The notes under the pieces are model-generated. The model made no database searches. It was not told where the DNA came from and was given only the letters and a program-made list of their open reading frames with translations. From Cytidiella melzeri (Eukaryota > Basidiomycota > Agaricomycetes > Polyporales > Irpicaceae), in contig JABYQR010000056.1 in NCBI GenBank assembly GCA_022592445.1, positions 62,001 through 126,000 on the forward strand: 64,000 nucleotides of DNA, read 5' to 3'. Below are positions 11,119 to 21,737 of the stretch, piece by piece (position 1 is the first letter of the stretch; every line of letters starts with the position of its first letter). The translations under genes were made by a program, and so were the position numbers.

Positions 11119-12339
11119 GGCAGTTGTCCAGTGGTAAATGAAGAGGGAAACTATCAGACTCACGGTTCAACATACAACGTTCAGGGCGGCTATGGAGCCG
11201 GTCCGAGGGGCGCTTGTTGCATCAGGTAGTCACGAAGATGTAACACAGTCAAGCTTTTTTATTACTTGAACCTCGTGTTTCTTGGTGTAGTTCATAACTA
11301 TGAAATGGAATGATTGATTTTCATGTACTCTGAAGGCTTCCATGTAAGCTACTTGAGCACAAGCAAAAAAATCCCACAACAATTGTGAGCATATCTGTGA
11401 CAGACTGTGACTGCTTACATCACCTTCCTCTTTGGGTCACAGACAATGGACGGGAAAAGCATTTGCAGTTGGCCATCATGGGGCTGGATGCGATCTGCCC
11501 AAAACGCAAACAGCTCACCTAAGCGTTAGGAGAAGGTGCTCACAACGGCCTGATCCTGTGGTCAAGAATATTGCTCATGGCAATCATACTGAACTGGATG
11601 GACAAAAACTGATCGGCAGTCTTCACGAGGAAATCCAAGACTGTCGCAGGCGTAGGATCAGGTGGGATGGGGTCAGGCATGCTGAGCGCGTGTGAGCAGG
11701 TATTAGTAATGGTTAGGAATACGAAGCTCAACACTAGAGGCCGGGGGGGTTGTCAAGAGAAGCGTTTCAGTATGGGTGTCGGGGTTCTTATAACATTGTA
11801 GTCACACGGGGACAAAGGCTGACTAAGTGTGAAAGGGCATAAAGGAGATATATTTGTGGTACTACGCTACCGTACAAGGGCCACATAGTGCACAACGAGA
11901 GATTGTACACACCGTAAGCTCCTTTGTTCTATCAAAAACTCGAGGGGCCACACCCCGCCTACCCGCCACCTGACATGGTCGTATAGCACTTTGTCCCCCC
12001 GTGGGGCGGGGACAAATCCAAGGTCCCACCACCTGGACTGGTCCCGGCAGTGAGGGTGAATCCGCACATGGTTGCGCCGCCTTGTAAGGGCGGGTGCGTG
12101 GGTGCCCAGAGGGCACAGCAGGGGACGCTGCGTAACTCCCTCTGGCTCGGGTCGCTGCAGCGTCAGTCTCCACAAGACCTAAGCCGCAGAGCGGCCTAAT
12201 AGGCCTTGGGACCTCGATGGAGGTGATTTTTGGAAGGGAAGGGGAAGGAGGGATGCACGAGGGGGTGTACTAGCTCAGACGGTGCGGGCGCCTAATTAGG
12301 ATGGTGGTGGTGGATTGAGGTCAACGTGTGGAAAGTTTC
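11119..12339. other. stretch without recognisable genes
   Basis: I see no supported gene or repeat here. The part 11.9-12.2 kb is GC-rich and has open frames on the minus strand in several registers, but they lack conserved motifs and codon signal. The left boundary is the copia LTR and the right boundary is the start of the R1 repeat. Confidence 0.5.
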
Positions 12340-15009
12340 CGGTCAGGTTGATGTGCAGCAATCTACAGACATTGCTTGCTTTCTGAACAAGGAATAAAAT
12401 TAGAAGACATGCCACACATAGTATTGGCTCTGAGCAAGAATTACCAGTACTTTGAGAACTAACTACAAATTCTTAACCCCTACATTGTTGGACAATGTAA
12501 ATTTGTGGCTGCATTAGTAGTGAGTACTGTATATGATTGTTTCACAGAGTTTTACATGTTAGTTGCTCTCTAAGCAGGAGTTACAATCAGAACACAGCCT
12601 GTGGCAGTTCCAATGGTGATGAGGCAGTTCAGACATCAACAGTACATGGTTGGATTAGTAGCAAGCGCTGCATTGGATTGTTGTACAAAGTTTTACAACC
12701 ATTAGTTGCTCTCTAAAAAGGATTTAAAATCAGAACATAGCCTGTGGCAGTTCTAATGGGGCTGACACAGACCAGACATCTACAGGACGCGGTTGCATCA
12801 CCATAGAGCACTGCCTTTGATTCTTCCATACAGTTTCACAACCACCAGCTGCTCTAAAAGCAGGAGTTACAATCAGAACACAGCCTGTGGCAGCTCTGAT
12901 GGGGGTGAGGCAATGCAGACATCAACTGGACGTGGTTTCATCAGCAGCCAGCGCTGCGTTCAATTGGCCCACAAAGTTTCACAACCATTAGCTGCTCTCT
13001 AAGGAGGAGTTACAATCAGAGCACACCCTGCGGTAGTTCTAGTGGGGCTGATGCAGTTCAGACATCAACAGGACGTAGTTGCATTACCATAGAGCACTGC
13101 CTTTGATTCTTCCACACAGTTTCATAACCACTAGTTGCTCTATAAGCAGGAGTTACAATTAGAACCCAGCCTATGGCAGCTCCAATGGGGGTGAGGCAGT
13201 GCAGACATCAACAGGACACATGTAACATGTTCTAGCAATTGATCTAATGAAACACCCTCAAGCCCTTCATTCTTGAAGCAAGTGATTTTCTAGAATCAGC
13301 AGTGAACACTGCACAAGATTGATGACAAGGTAGATGAAGCCCCTTGCTACCATTGGTGATTACCTTCATCAATGTATGGCTACTTTTCCTACAATCAAAC
13401 CTATCAATTGTAGTACAGTCACTTCATCCTGGATCAGGTTGCCTGTCAAAAGTGTCACCAATAGCAAATGCCCGAAATACAGTCAATATTCATGACCAGA
13501 TGGCTTGGCAAGATCCTTACCAGGAACAGAGTTGTTTACTGAGGTTGTTTTTGGTAACAAAGCCACAGGTGCAATTGACTATTTCACGCTATGTGATTGA
13601 TTCAATTTGCTTTCAATAACATCATCACTTGTAACCCTGCTCCTGCAGTTTACCAAATTGTATCTAGATTATTTAACATAGTTCAACACCATTAAGAAGA
13701 AGACGCATGTTAAACAATCTTTATCTCCATGCTCTACTCCACAAACTTGTTTTAATTCTGTACTCACACCCATTGTTGCACTTCAAACAATACAGCACAG
13801 TACCTCTTCTTTCATGAATAACTGTGTGATCCAGTGAAGACCAACCACCAACTTACTATACACTCATCATTGAAGAAGCTATTCCCAACAAAATTACTTG
13901 TTCAAGCTGCTACCAGCACCAAGTTTACACACAAATCTGGCTTGATAAGTAATATTTCATTAAATCTTCAGGAATTGTACCTGCCGCTTGCCGGCCTTGG
14001 TAACGCTAGTCATCAATAGTAAATGCCCTTGCTACAGTCAAGATTCATGACTAGATTACTTGGCAAGGTTCTTACCAGGAACAAAGTTTTGACTGAGGCT
14101 CTTTCTGGTAACAGATCCACTTGTTCAAGTAAGTATTTCAGGCTATGTGACTTGTTAAATTTGCTACCAGTAACATAATCACTTGTAACCCTGCTCCTGC
14201 AGTTGACCCAAATTCTATCTAGATTATTCAAAATAGTTCAACACCATTACAAAGATGACACACATCAAACAACCTTCATCTCTATGCTCTACTCCACAAA
14301 CTTGTTTTGATTCTGTACTCACCCCTGTTGTTGCACTTTAAAATGATACAGCACAGTTCCTCCCTGTACTGAATGATTGTGTGCTCTAGTGGAGACAAAC
14401 CACCCACTTACTATACATGACTTATCAAAGAAGCTTTCCATAACAGACTTAGTCAAGCTTCTGCCAGCTGCAAATTTACTTACAGATCTGGCTCAAAGAG
14501 TAATAGCTCATTCAATCTTCAGAAACTGTACTTGCCGTTTTCTGGCCTTGCTAACACTTGTTAATGACATAATATGAAGCACCTTGCCAACATTTGTGAC
14601 TACCTTTATTAGTGTATGCTTGCTTTTCCTGCAGCCAAACTTGTCAATTGTAACACAATCACTTTGACTCAGACCAAGGGGTTGCAGATAATATTTGTCA
14701 CTTGGCCAGCTATTAATGGCTATTTAAACAAGATTACTCAGTCAAGCTGCTACCAGTTGCAAATTTGCCTAATAATTTGACTGAGGAAAGGATCATTTCT
14801 TCTAGCCTTCAGGATTTGTACTTACTGCTTGCTGGTCCATCCTGTTAACACTAGTACAATAAGGCTGGGCACTGGTAACAAAATCAGTCAGCAGCTGCCT
14901 CTCCAAATTTCTTGTGTTTGTTTTTGCTTACAGTGTCAAACAGTTTCTAGATAATACTTTGGATGTAGTATGAATCCTTGACTGCTGTCAGTCATTGTGC
15001 ATTGAAAGT
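12340..15009 (+). repeat. R1 repeat copy 1 (5'-truncated) with about five 143 bp units
   Basis: R1 is an unclassified interspersed repeat found at least six times in the window. This copy begins in the middle of the consensus (cagcaatctacagacattgc). It runs through an array of about five units with a period near 143 bp (about 12555-13215), each containing agcaggagttacaatcag and gcagacatcaacagga. Two to three diverged units of about 550 bp follow (about 13450-14010 and 14010-14560, then a shorter one), each ending near tggccttg(c/g)taacac. A motif cttcaggaattgtac at 13966-13980 mirrors the 5' terminus of other copies. No protein is encoded. Confidence 0.8.
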
Positions 15010-15109
15010 CAAAATTTTCTGAAGGTACCTACAGGCATACCTGTGGTGGCAAAATCCAGTTACCTGCACCTGTGACATACCTGTACAGGTATGTACCTGC
15101 TACCTGCGG

Positions 15110-17392
15110 GTTACAATTCCTGAAGAACAAAGAAGAATTGTTCCAGTGTGCTCCAGCACATTGATGCCTTTTCAGATGTGACCTTTTTGTCCCCCAAAGT
15201 GTGGGAATTTGATGGCAGAATACAGACAGTATCAGTGTGAATATCAAAACAATGAATCCGGCTGATAGCATCACACTGGCCTTGTTATCAGCCCTTTATA
15301 ACTTTGCATCTCATCACTTTTGCAATCAAAATGCAGTTTTTGATTTTTACGGACTGCATATGGGTACAAATCTGTACATACGATACACCATTGGATAGCA
15401 CTATCATATGGCAACATCCTGGTACAAACATCCCGTCAATTGAAGTGGAATCGAGCAAGTTATGGTCAGTCTACTGAAAAAAGTCATCCAGACTTGGATT
15501 CAAACTCCACTCCTGCTGGCAAATGATGTCAAATTCTGGTTAGGTACATGCAGCAATCTACAGACATTGCTTGTTCTTTGCACAAGGAATAAAATTAGGA
15601 GACATGTCACAAATAGTATTGGCAGTGAGCAAGAATTACCAGTACTTTGGAGGCTAACTACCAATTCTCAACCCCTACATATTTGGACAATGTAGATTTG
15701 TGGATGCATTAGTAGTGATTAATGTATCTGATTGTTACAAAAAGTTTCACAACTGTTAGTTGCTCTCTAAGCAGGAGTAACAATCAGAACACAGCCTGTG
15801 GCAGTTCCAATTGGGGTGAGGCAGTTCAGACATCAACAGGACATGGTTGTATCAGCAGCAAGCACTGCACTGTATTGTTGCACAAAGTTTCACAACCATT
15901 AGTTGCTCTCTAAGAAGGAGTTAAAATCGAAACATAGCCTGTGGCAGTTCTAAAGGGACTGAGGCAGTTCAGACATCAACAGGACCTGGTTGCATCAGCA
16001 TAGAGCACTGCCTTTGATTCTTCCATACAGTTTCACAGCCACCAGTTGCTCTATAAGCAGGAGTTACAATCAGAACAGAGCCTGTGGCAGCTCTGACGGT
16101 GGTGAGACAGTGCAGACAACAGCTGGATGTGGTTTCATCAGCAGCCAGCGCTGCATTCAATTGGTCCACAAAGTTTTACAACCACTACTTTCTACGCAGG
16201 AATTACAACTGTAGCAGTTCCAATGGGGGTGAGGCAACTCAGACATCAACAGTACATGGTTGCATTGGCAGCAAACACTGCACTTTATTGGTCCACAAGG
16301 TTCCACAACCACTACTCTCTAAGCAGGAGTTACAATCAGAACACAGTCTGTGGCAGCTCTGATAGGGGTGATGCAGCTCAAAAATTAACAGGACATGGTT
16401 GCATTGGCAGCAAGCACTGCATCGGATTGTTCCACAAAGTTTCACAACCATTAGTTGCTCTCTAAGGAGGAGTTACAATCAGAACACAGCCTGTTGCAGT
16501 TCTAGTGGGGCTGAGGCAGTTCAGACATCAACAGAATGCGGTTGCATCAGCAGCAAACACTGCATTTGATTGTTCCACAAAGTTTCACAACTACTAGTTG
16601 CTCTCTAGGCGGGAGTTACAACCAGAACACAGCCTGTGACAATTCCATTGGAGGTGAGGCAGTTCAGACATCAACAGGACACATGTGACATGTGCTGGCA
16701 ATTGATCTAATGAGACGACCTCAAGCACCTCATTCCTAAAATATGTCATTTACTAGAATCCGCGGTGAACACTGCACAATCTCAATGACAAGATTGATGA
16801 AGCCCCTTGCTACCATTGGTGACTACCTTTATCAATGTATGGCTACTTTTCCCTCAACCAAACTTATCAATTGTAGTACAGTCACTTTATCCCAGATCAA
16901 GTTGCCTATCAACAGTGTCACCAATAGCAAATGCCCATAATAGAGTCAATATTCATGACCAGATGGCTTGGCAAAGTCCTTACCAGGAACAGAGTTGTTT
17001 ACTGAGATTCTTTTTGATAACATAGTCACAGGTGCAATTGACTATTTCACGCTATATGATTTATTCAATTTGCTATCAATAACATAATCACTTGTAACCC
17101 TCCTGCAGTTTACCAAATTGTATCTAGATTATTGAACATAGTTCAACAACATTTAGAAGAAGACGCATGTCAAACAATCTTTATCTCCATGCTCTACTCC
17201 ACAAACTTGTTTTAATCCTGTACTCACACCCATTGTTGCACTTCAAACAATACAGCAAAGTCCCTTTTCTTCCATGAATGATTGGGTGCTCCAGTGAAGA
17301 CAAACCACTAACTTACTATACACTACTCATTAAAGAAGCTATTTCAAACAAAATTACTTGTTCAGGCTGCTGGCAGCACCAAGTTTACTTAC
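15110..17392 (+). repeat. R1 repeat copy 2 with about seven 143 bp units
   Basis: It starts at the conserved R1 terminus gttacaattcctgaag and carries the roughly 450 bp 5' block (agatgtgacctttttgtccc, ccctttataactttgcatc) up to about 15569. An array of about seven units follows from 15745 to 16690, one of them shortened. The downstream block 16700-17392 matches copy 1 and breaks at a copia LTR fragment. No coding capacity is seen; the short open frames in the array are phase artefacts of the repeat. Confidence 0.82.
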
Positions 17393-17726
17393 AAATACGG
17401 ACCCCTTTACTACAATTGGTCTGCATGCTCACATCGACACGCTGGAGTATAACTTCTAGGCAACTCACCTTCATTCTCACTGTCTGCTCGTTGAGGGGGA
17501 GTGTAGTTATTTTAATTTTTCCGCTTCAATGTTTTGTATCCACTTGTTTCCGCCGCCCGCCTTTTGTCATTCCGCGCGGATTACCCATTTCAGATTTCCC
17601 TTTTTGTCGTATCTGTACTTCTAAGATAATATATAAACCTTGTATTTCCGTAGCTATTCAATAACATTGTACTCCTTGATTCGAGCCCCCCTCCTGTGCA
17701 TGCATCAAAACCCTGCAATTACAACA
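17393..17726 (+). mobile_element. copia gag 3' end plus 3' LTR fragment
   Basis: This matches the small copia element at 54.7-56.2 kb, in the opposite orientation. It holds the last codons of gag (HIDTLEYNF, stop), the polypurine tract ttgagggggag at about 17491-17501, and an LTR starting tgtagttatttt near 17502 and ending near acaaca at 17726. The rest of the element is absent. It sits at a switch point where R1 changes from plus to minus orientation. Confidence 0.75.
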
Positions 17727-18543
17727 TGGAGTAGAGCATGGATCAAGATTGTTTTACATGTGTCTTCTTCTTAATGGTGTTGAACTATGTTGAATAATCT
17801 AGCTACAGTTTGGTAAACTGCAGAAACAGGGTTACAAGTGACTATTTTATTGATAGCAGATGGAATAATCATATAGCATGAAATAGTCAATTACACCTGT
17901 GACTTTGTTATTAAAAAGAATAAACAACTCTGTTTCTGGTAAGGACCTTGCCAAGCCATCTGGTCATGAATATTGACTGTTTTACAGGCATTTGCCATTG
18001 GTGACACCTTGGATAGGCAACTTGATCTGGGATAAAGTGACTGTACTACAATTGATAAATTTGGTTGCAGGACAAGGAGCCATACAACAATGAAGGTAGT
18101 TACCAATGGTAGCAAGGGGCTCCATCTATCTTGTCATTAATCTTGTGCAGTGTTCACTGCTGATTCTAGAAAATTACTTGCTTAAAGAATGCAGTGCTTG
18201 AGAATGTCTCATGAAATCAATTGCTAGAACATGTTACATGTGTCCTGTTGATGTCTGCACTGCCTCACCCCCATTGGAGCTGCCATAGGTTGTGTTTTGA
18301 TTGTAACTCCTGCTTATATAGCAACTAGTGGTTGTGAAACTATGTGGAAGAACCAAAGGCAGTGCTCTATGGTGATGCAACCATGTCCTGTTGATGTCTG
18401 AGCTGCATCAGCCCCACTAGAACTGCCACAGGCTGTGTTCTGATTGTAACTCCTCCTTAGAGAGCAACTCATGGTTGTGAAACTTTGTGGAACAATCTGA
18501 TGCTGTGGTTGCTGCTGATGCAAGCATGTCCTGTTGATGTCTG
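17727..18543 (-). repeat. R1 repeat copy 3, left part, minus orientation
   Basis: Reverse-oriented R1: the block with ttcttaatggtgttgaac and tggtagcaaggggctcc lies at 17730-18180, and about two 143 bp units lie at 18235-18543. It is continued at 26370 on the far side of the gypsy-B element, and again at 28132 beyond the Tc1 element, ending at the R1 terminus at 28613. Confidence 0.8.
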
Positions 18544-19301
18544 TGTCATGGATGGCCTGACTAGCCCTTAATTTTCGCAATTTACCTCTTGTTTTTATCT
18601 GTGAAACTCCGGACTGCAGCTTAGTTGCAACCTTCTTTGCACAAACTCCATTTTCACGTCTATTAAGCGCCCGTATCACGTGGCTTAGACGCTCCACACG
18701 GTCACATTACTTGCTACTACGTCACACTGGCATGTGACTTAGCTTAAGTAAGACCACATGGCTACAAGCACATGGCTCAGCCCATAGCTAGGGTTTAACG
18801 TCATAGATACCGTCCACATGGGCTCCTTATTGTTCTTTCCCTATTGTTCTCTTTATGGAAGGATGTTCTCACAGGTGTGGGAATGGAATACAATAGTTGG
18901 TCTCCTTTTAGATAGATTCTCTCACGGGTAGAGTTCTTGGCAAGGTCTAGACAATAGCTATTGTTTTCCTTTAGGTAGTTCTTTTGTTCTTCGTTCACAT
19001 GGCTTCTTGCAAAGCCTGCCCTCAACATGGTCTGTGCGCAGGTCCCTGAAGTCTATATATACTGCTACATGTACGCTCCTAGCCCCCCATCTCGACCTTT
19101 TGGTCTTTACTGGGCTAGGTAAGCCACCCCCTCTTGTACTATATAGCTGGTAGTACAAATACTAACTTGGTCTTTACTGGGCTAGATATCTGTATAAGGT
19201 TTATAGCTGGTGAGAGCATTGTGCTATACGCCTGCCACCACCTTGTCGTTGTCTTCCACTCCGTGTCCCTAGTTGCTACGTCGAGCTCCGTCTCCGTGAC
19301 A
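18544..19301 (+). repeat. gypsy-B 5' LTR
   Basis: A 758 bp TG...CA repeat, nearly identical along its length to 25615-26369, to the solo LTR 58949-59703 and to the interrupted LTR 53737-54337 + 60478-60634. It holds a TATA-like tctatatatactgc near 19053. Open frames inside the LTR are not genes. Confidence 0.93.
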
Positions 19302-19447
19302 TTAGGTCGAGATCGTTGTGAAACCCTGGGTTCCCCCATTCCCACCGTTTAAAAAAGTTTATTCCTGTTTGACGAGTACGTCTCCGGTCTTCTCATACTG
19401 TTGAGCTACACTTACATCGTCCGTTTCTACCCCCTGCGTGTTGTCTA

Positions 19448-20176
19448 GTGCCTAAGGACACGCGCCCCCGTTTTTCCAAGAACCTCCCTACAACTGAGCC
19501 TCGGCTCAAGAGGTCTCTTCCATCATCATTCCTTGACGCTCTTGCTGAAAAGCGTAAGAACGGTCAACCTCATCGTTGGTCTGACAAAGACCTAGTCACT
19601 GTCGCAAAATACGTCTCCAAGAAGCCGCCTGTCGAAGGCATCACCCTCACTGTCCCCTCTTACGAGGAAAATCAACAACTTCGCGCTTCTGCCCAAGCAT
19701 ACGGAGAACGTGCAGCCGAGGAACATGCTCGCACTCTAGCTGAGCAGCGAACCCACAGGCCGACTCTCTCTGAGCGGCTCGCTAAGCTTCCCCTGCCCAC
19801 TCCCGCTCCCGCTGCACCCAAACCGGTATTGATAGACTTCAAGAAGCTATCACCGGTTGACCTCGTCGGCATCTTTAGGCCGAAACTCACAGCGGTTTGC
19901 ACCCGCCTACAAGCTCTCACAGAGCTACAAGAACTTCTCAACTGCGCAGACCCCGACCATCATCGTGCGCTACTCCACCTCGTCAACAAGGTCAATCGCT
20001 TCCTCAACCAACTTGACGAGCTCGCACCCATCACAGCCGACCGCGAGTGGCAACTCCTAGACTGGGGTTGCAAAGCAATTGGGAAAGTTTTGTTTAAGCA
20101 GCTTCGCAAGAACTATAGCAAAGTTCTTGCGCAACTTAATGTAGTTAATAACGATAGCTACTTCGAGTGGATCTAG
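19448..20176 (+). CDS. accessory ORF1 of gypsy-B, unknown function
   Basis: A 242-codon open frame between the 5' LTR and gag. It begins with a GTG at 19448. The preceding ttgtctag looks like a splice acceptor, so the true start may lie in an upstream exon. The protein has a basic N-terminus (RFSKNLPTTEPRLKRSLPSS), a charged helical middle (QAYGERAAEEHARTLAEQR), a proline-rich hinge and a C-terminal helical region (ADREWQLLDWGCKAIGKVL). No motif of a known enzyme is visible. Extra 5' ORFs are not standard in gypsy elements. Its position parallels the unknown ORF at 8.4-9.9 kb in the copia element, but I see no clear sequence similarity. Confidence 0.6.
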   Translation: MPKDTRPRFSKNLPTTEPRLKRSLPSSFLDALAEKRKNGQPHRWSDKDLVTVAKYVSKKPPVEGITLTVPSYEENQQLRASAQAYGERAAEEHARTLAEQRTHRPTLSERLAKLPLPTPAPAAPKPVLIDFKKLSPVDLVGIFRPKLTAVCTRLQALTELQELLNCADPDHHRALLHLVNKVNRFLNQLDELAPITADREWQLLDWGCKAIGKVLFKQLRKNYSKVLAQLNVVNNDSYFEWI

Positions 20177-20189
20177 ACAGTCCACAGTT

Positions 20190-21679
20190 TTGCCCACCAC
20201 GTCTTCAGAAAGCCTGATTTGTGATAATTGTATTCATTTCTTTGATCCCATTACGGTCACAGACGACCACTTCCGAGCCAACAAAGGATCACTCTACGAG
20301 TGTGAAGATCAACCGTGCCCTAATCGATCAAATCAGTTAGACCCCACTGAGGCCATCAAACACAAGTATTACACCGAGACTTACCAAACGCCTTCCGAAG
20401 AAAATTGTCGTCTTATCACCAAAGAAGACATGGATCAGAACCAACAGAACGCTGCTCCCGACACCGCCCCAGCTGCCGCTGCTAACCTGAGTGCTCAGGA
20501 CATCCTCAACATGTTCAGGGTCTTGACACAAAGAATGGTGGACCTCACCAATCAGGTGGCTGCCTTGGCAGCTGTTCAGGCACCAGCCATCGCCGCGGCC
20601 ACGCACACGTCCCGAGAACGGAGTATTGTCGAGAAGCCAGTCTCTTTCAAGGGAAAGACGTCGTCAGAAGCAAGGCTTTTCTGGCATGCTTTCATTGTCT
20701 GGGCCCAGAACCAGGGCAAAGTGTTCTTCCAACAGGACGCGCAAGGCCAGGTCCGGGTGGACAACAATGGCGCGAGGATCTTTGATCCTCACAAACTCAT
20801 CACCAGCGCCCTGTCGTTCATGCAAGACAACGCTGCCGACTGGGCCCGCCCTCATATTGAGGAGTTGGCCAGTAGCAAACCAGCTTTTGGCAATAGCTGG
20901 GATACATTTATCAAGGCTTTCAAGGCCAAATTCGAGCCTATAGACGCTGTCATGGAGGCCAAGACAAAGATTGCCAACATGAAGCAAGGCAACAAGACCT
21001 TTGCCGCCCACATCTCCAAGTTTGAGACATGGGCCCCTCGCACTGGCTGGAGCCAGCAGGACCTCTTCGATTGCCTCAAGTTGAGCTTGAGCACCGAGTA
21101 CTTGCAACGCGTCTCGTACTTCCAAACCCGCGCCGCCACCTATGACGCACTCAAAGACCAATGCAAAGCGGTCGATGCTCAACTTGCCGACCTCCGCAAC
21201 AGCACCGGCAAGGTCATGGTGGACAGCTCGTCAGGGCATGGCAAGTCCCATCAGCAGGCGTTCCGCAATCCCAACGCTATGGAGATTGACGCCTCCCATT
21301 TCTTGCCTCGTTTGACTCGCTCTTTGCGGGTCTGGGCAAACAGGAGATCTTCCAGAAATGGAAGAAGGAGATGAGCAAGCGCTGCTCGGTTTGTGGATTG
21401 GAGAATCACAAGAAGAGGGACTCGAAGCACCCAGACAACCCGGTCTGCAACCACTGCGGTGGCACCGGTCACTGGGGGGCAGTTTGCCTAAAACGGCTCC
21501 AAGGCGTCCCTAAGGGACAAAAGGTTGCCGCTACCTCGTCGACATTGTCGACTACTACTGCAGCCAAGCAAGACGTGTCCAACGACAAGGATGCTAAGAT
21601 TGCTGCGCTCAAGGACATGCTTGACATCCAGAAGAAGCAAATGGATGAGATGGCAGCAAAAATCAATGCGGTTTTTTGA
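20190..21679 (+). pseudogene. gypsy-B gag with N-terminal cysteine motif and zinc knuckles
   Basis: Structural polyprotein. The N-terminus reads SLICDNCIHFFDP...ECEDQPCPNR, a possible zinc-binding module. A linker and the retrotransposon Gag domain follow, with SRERSIVEKPVSFKGKTSSE, FMQDNAADWARPHIEEL and FIKAFKAKFEPIDAVMEAKT. A frameshift near 21300 moves into the frame carrying CSVCGLENHKK and the canonical knuckle CNHCGGTGHWGAVC, then a C-terminal coiled coil (KIAALKDMLDIQKKQMDEMA) ending at 21679. The frameshift makes it non-functional unless it is a programmed shift. Confidence 0.85.
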
Positions 21680-21737
21680 AACGGACTCGTGACACAGCCG
21701 CAGCTGCGAGTCCCCCTGATACCCTGTCCTTGTCTCC

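Noticed and set aside
11862..12175. Minus-strand open frames of about 100 codons
   Set aside because: GC-rich sequence open in two frames at once, with no motif.
12555..16690. Regularly spaced repeats resembling a CRISPR array
   Set aside because: Units are about 143 bp, related along their whole length with no unique spacers, and the genome is eukaryotic.
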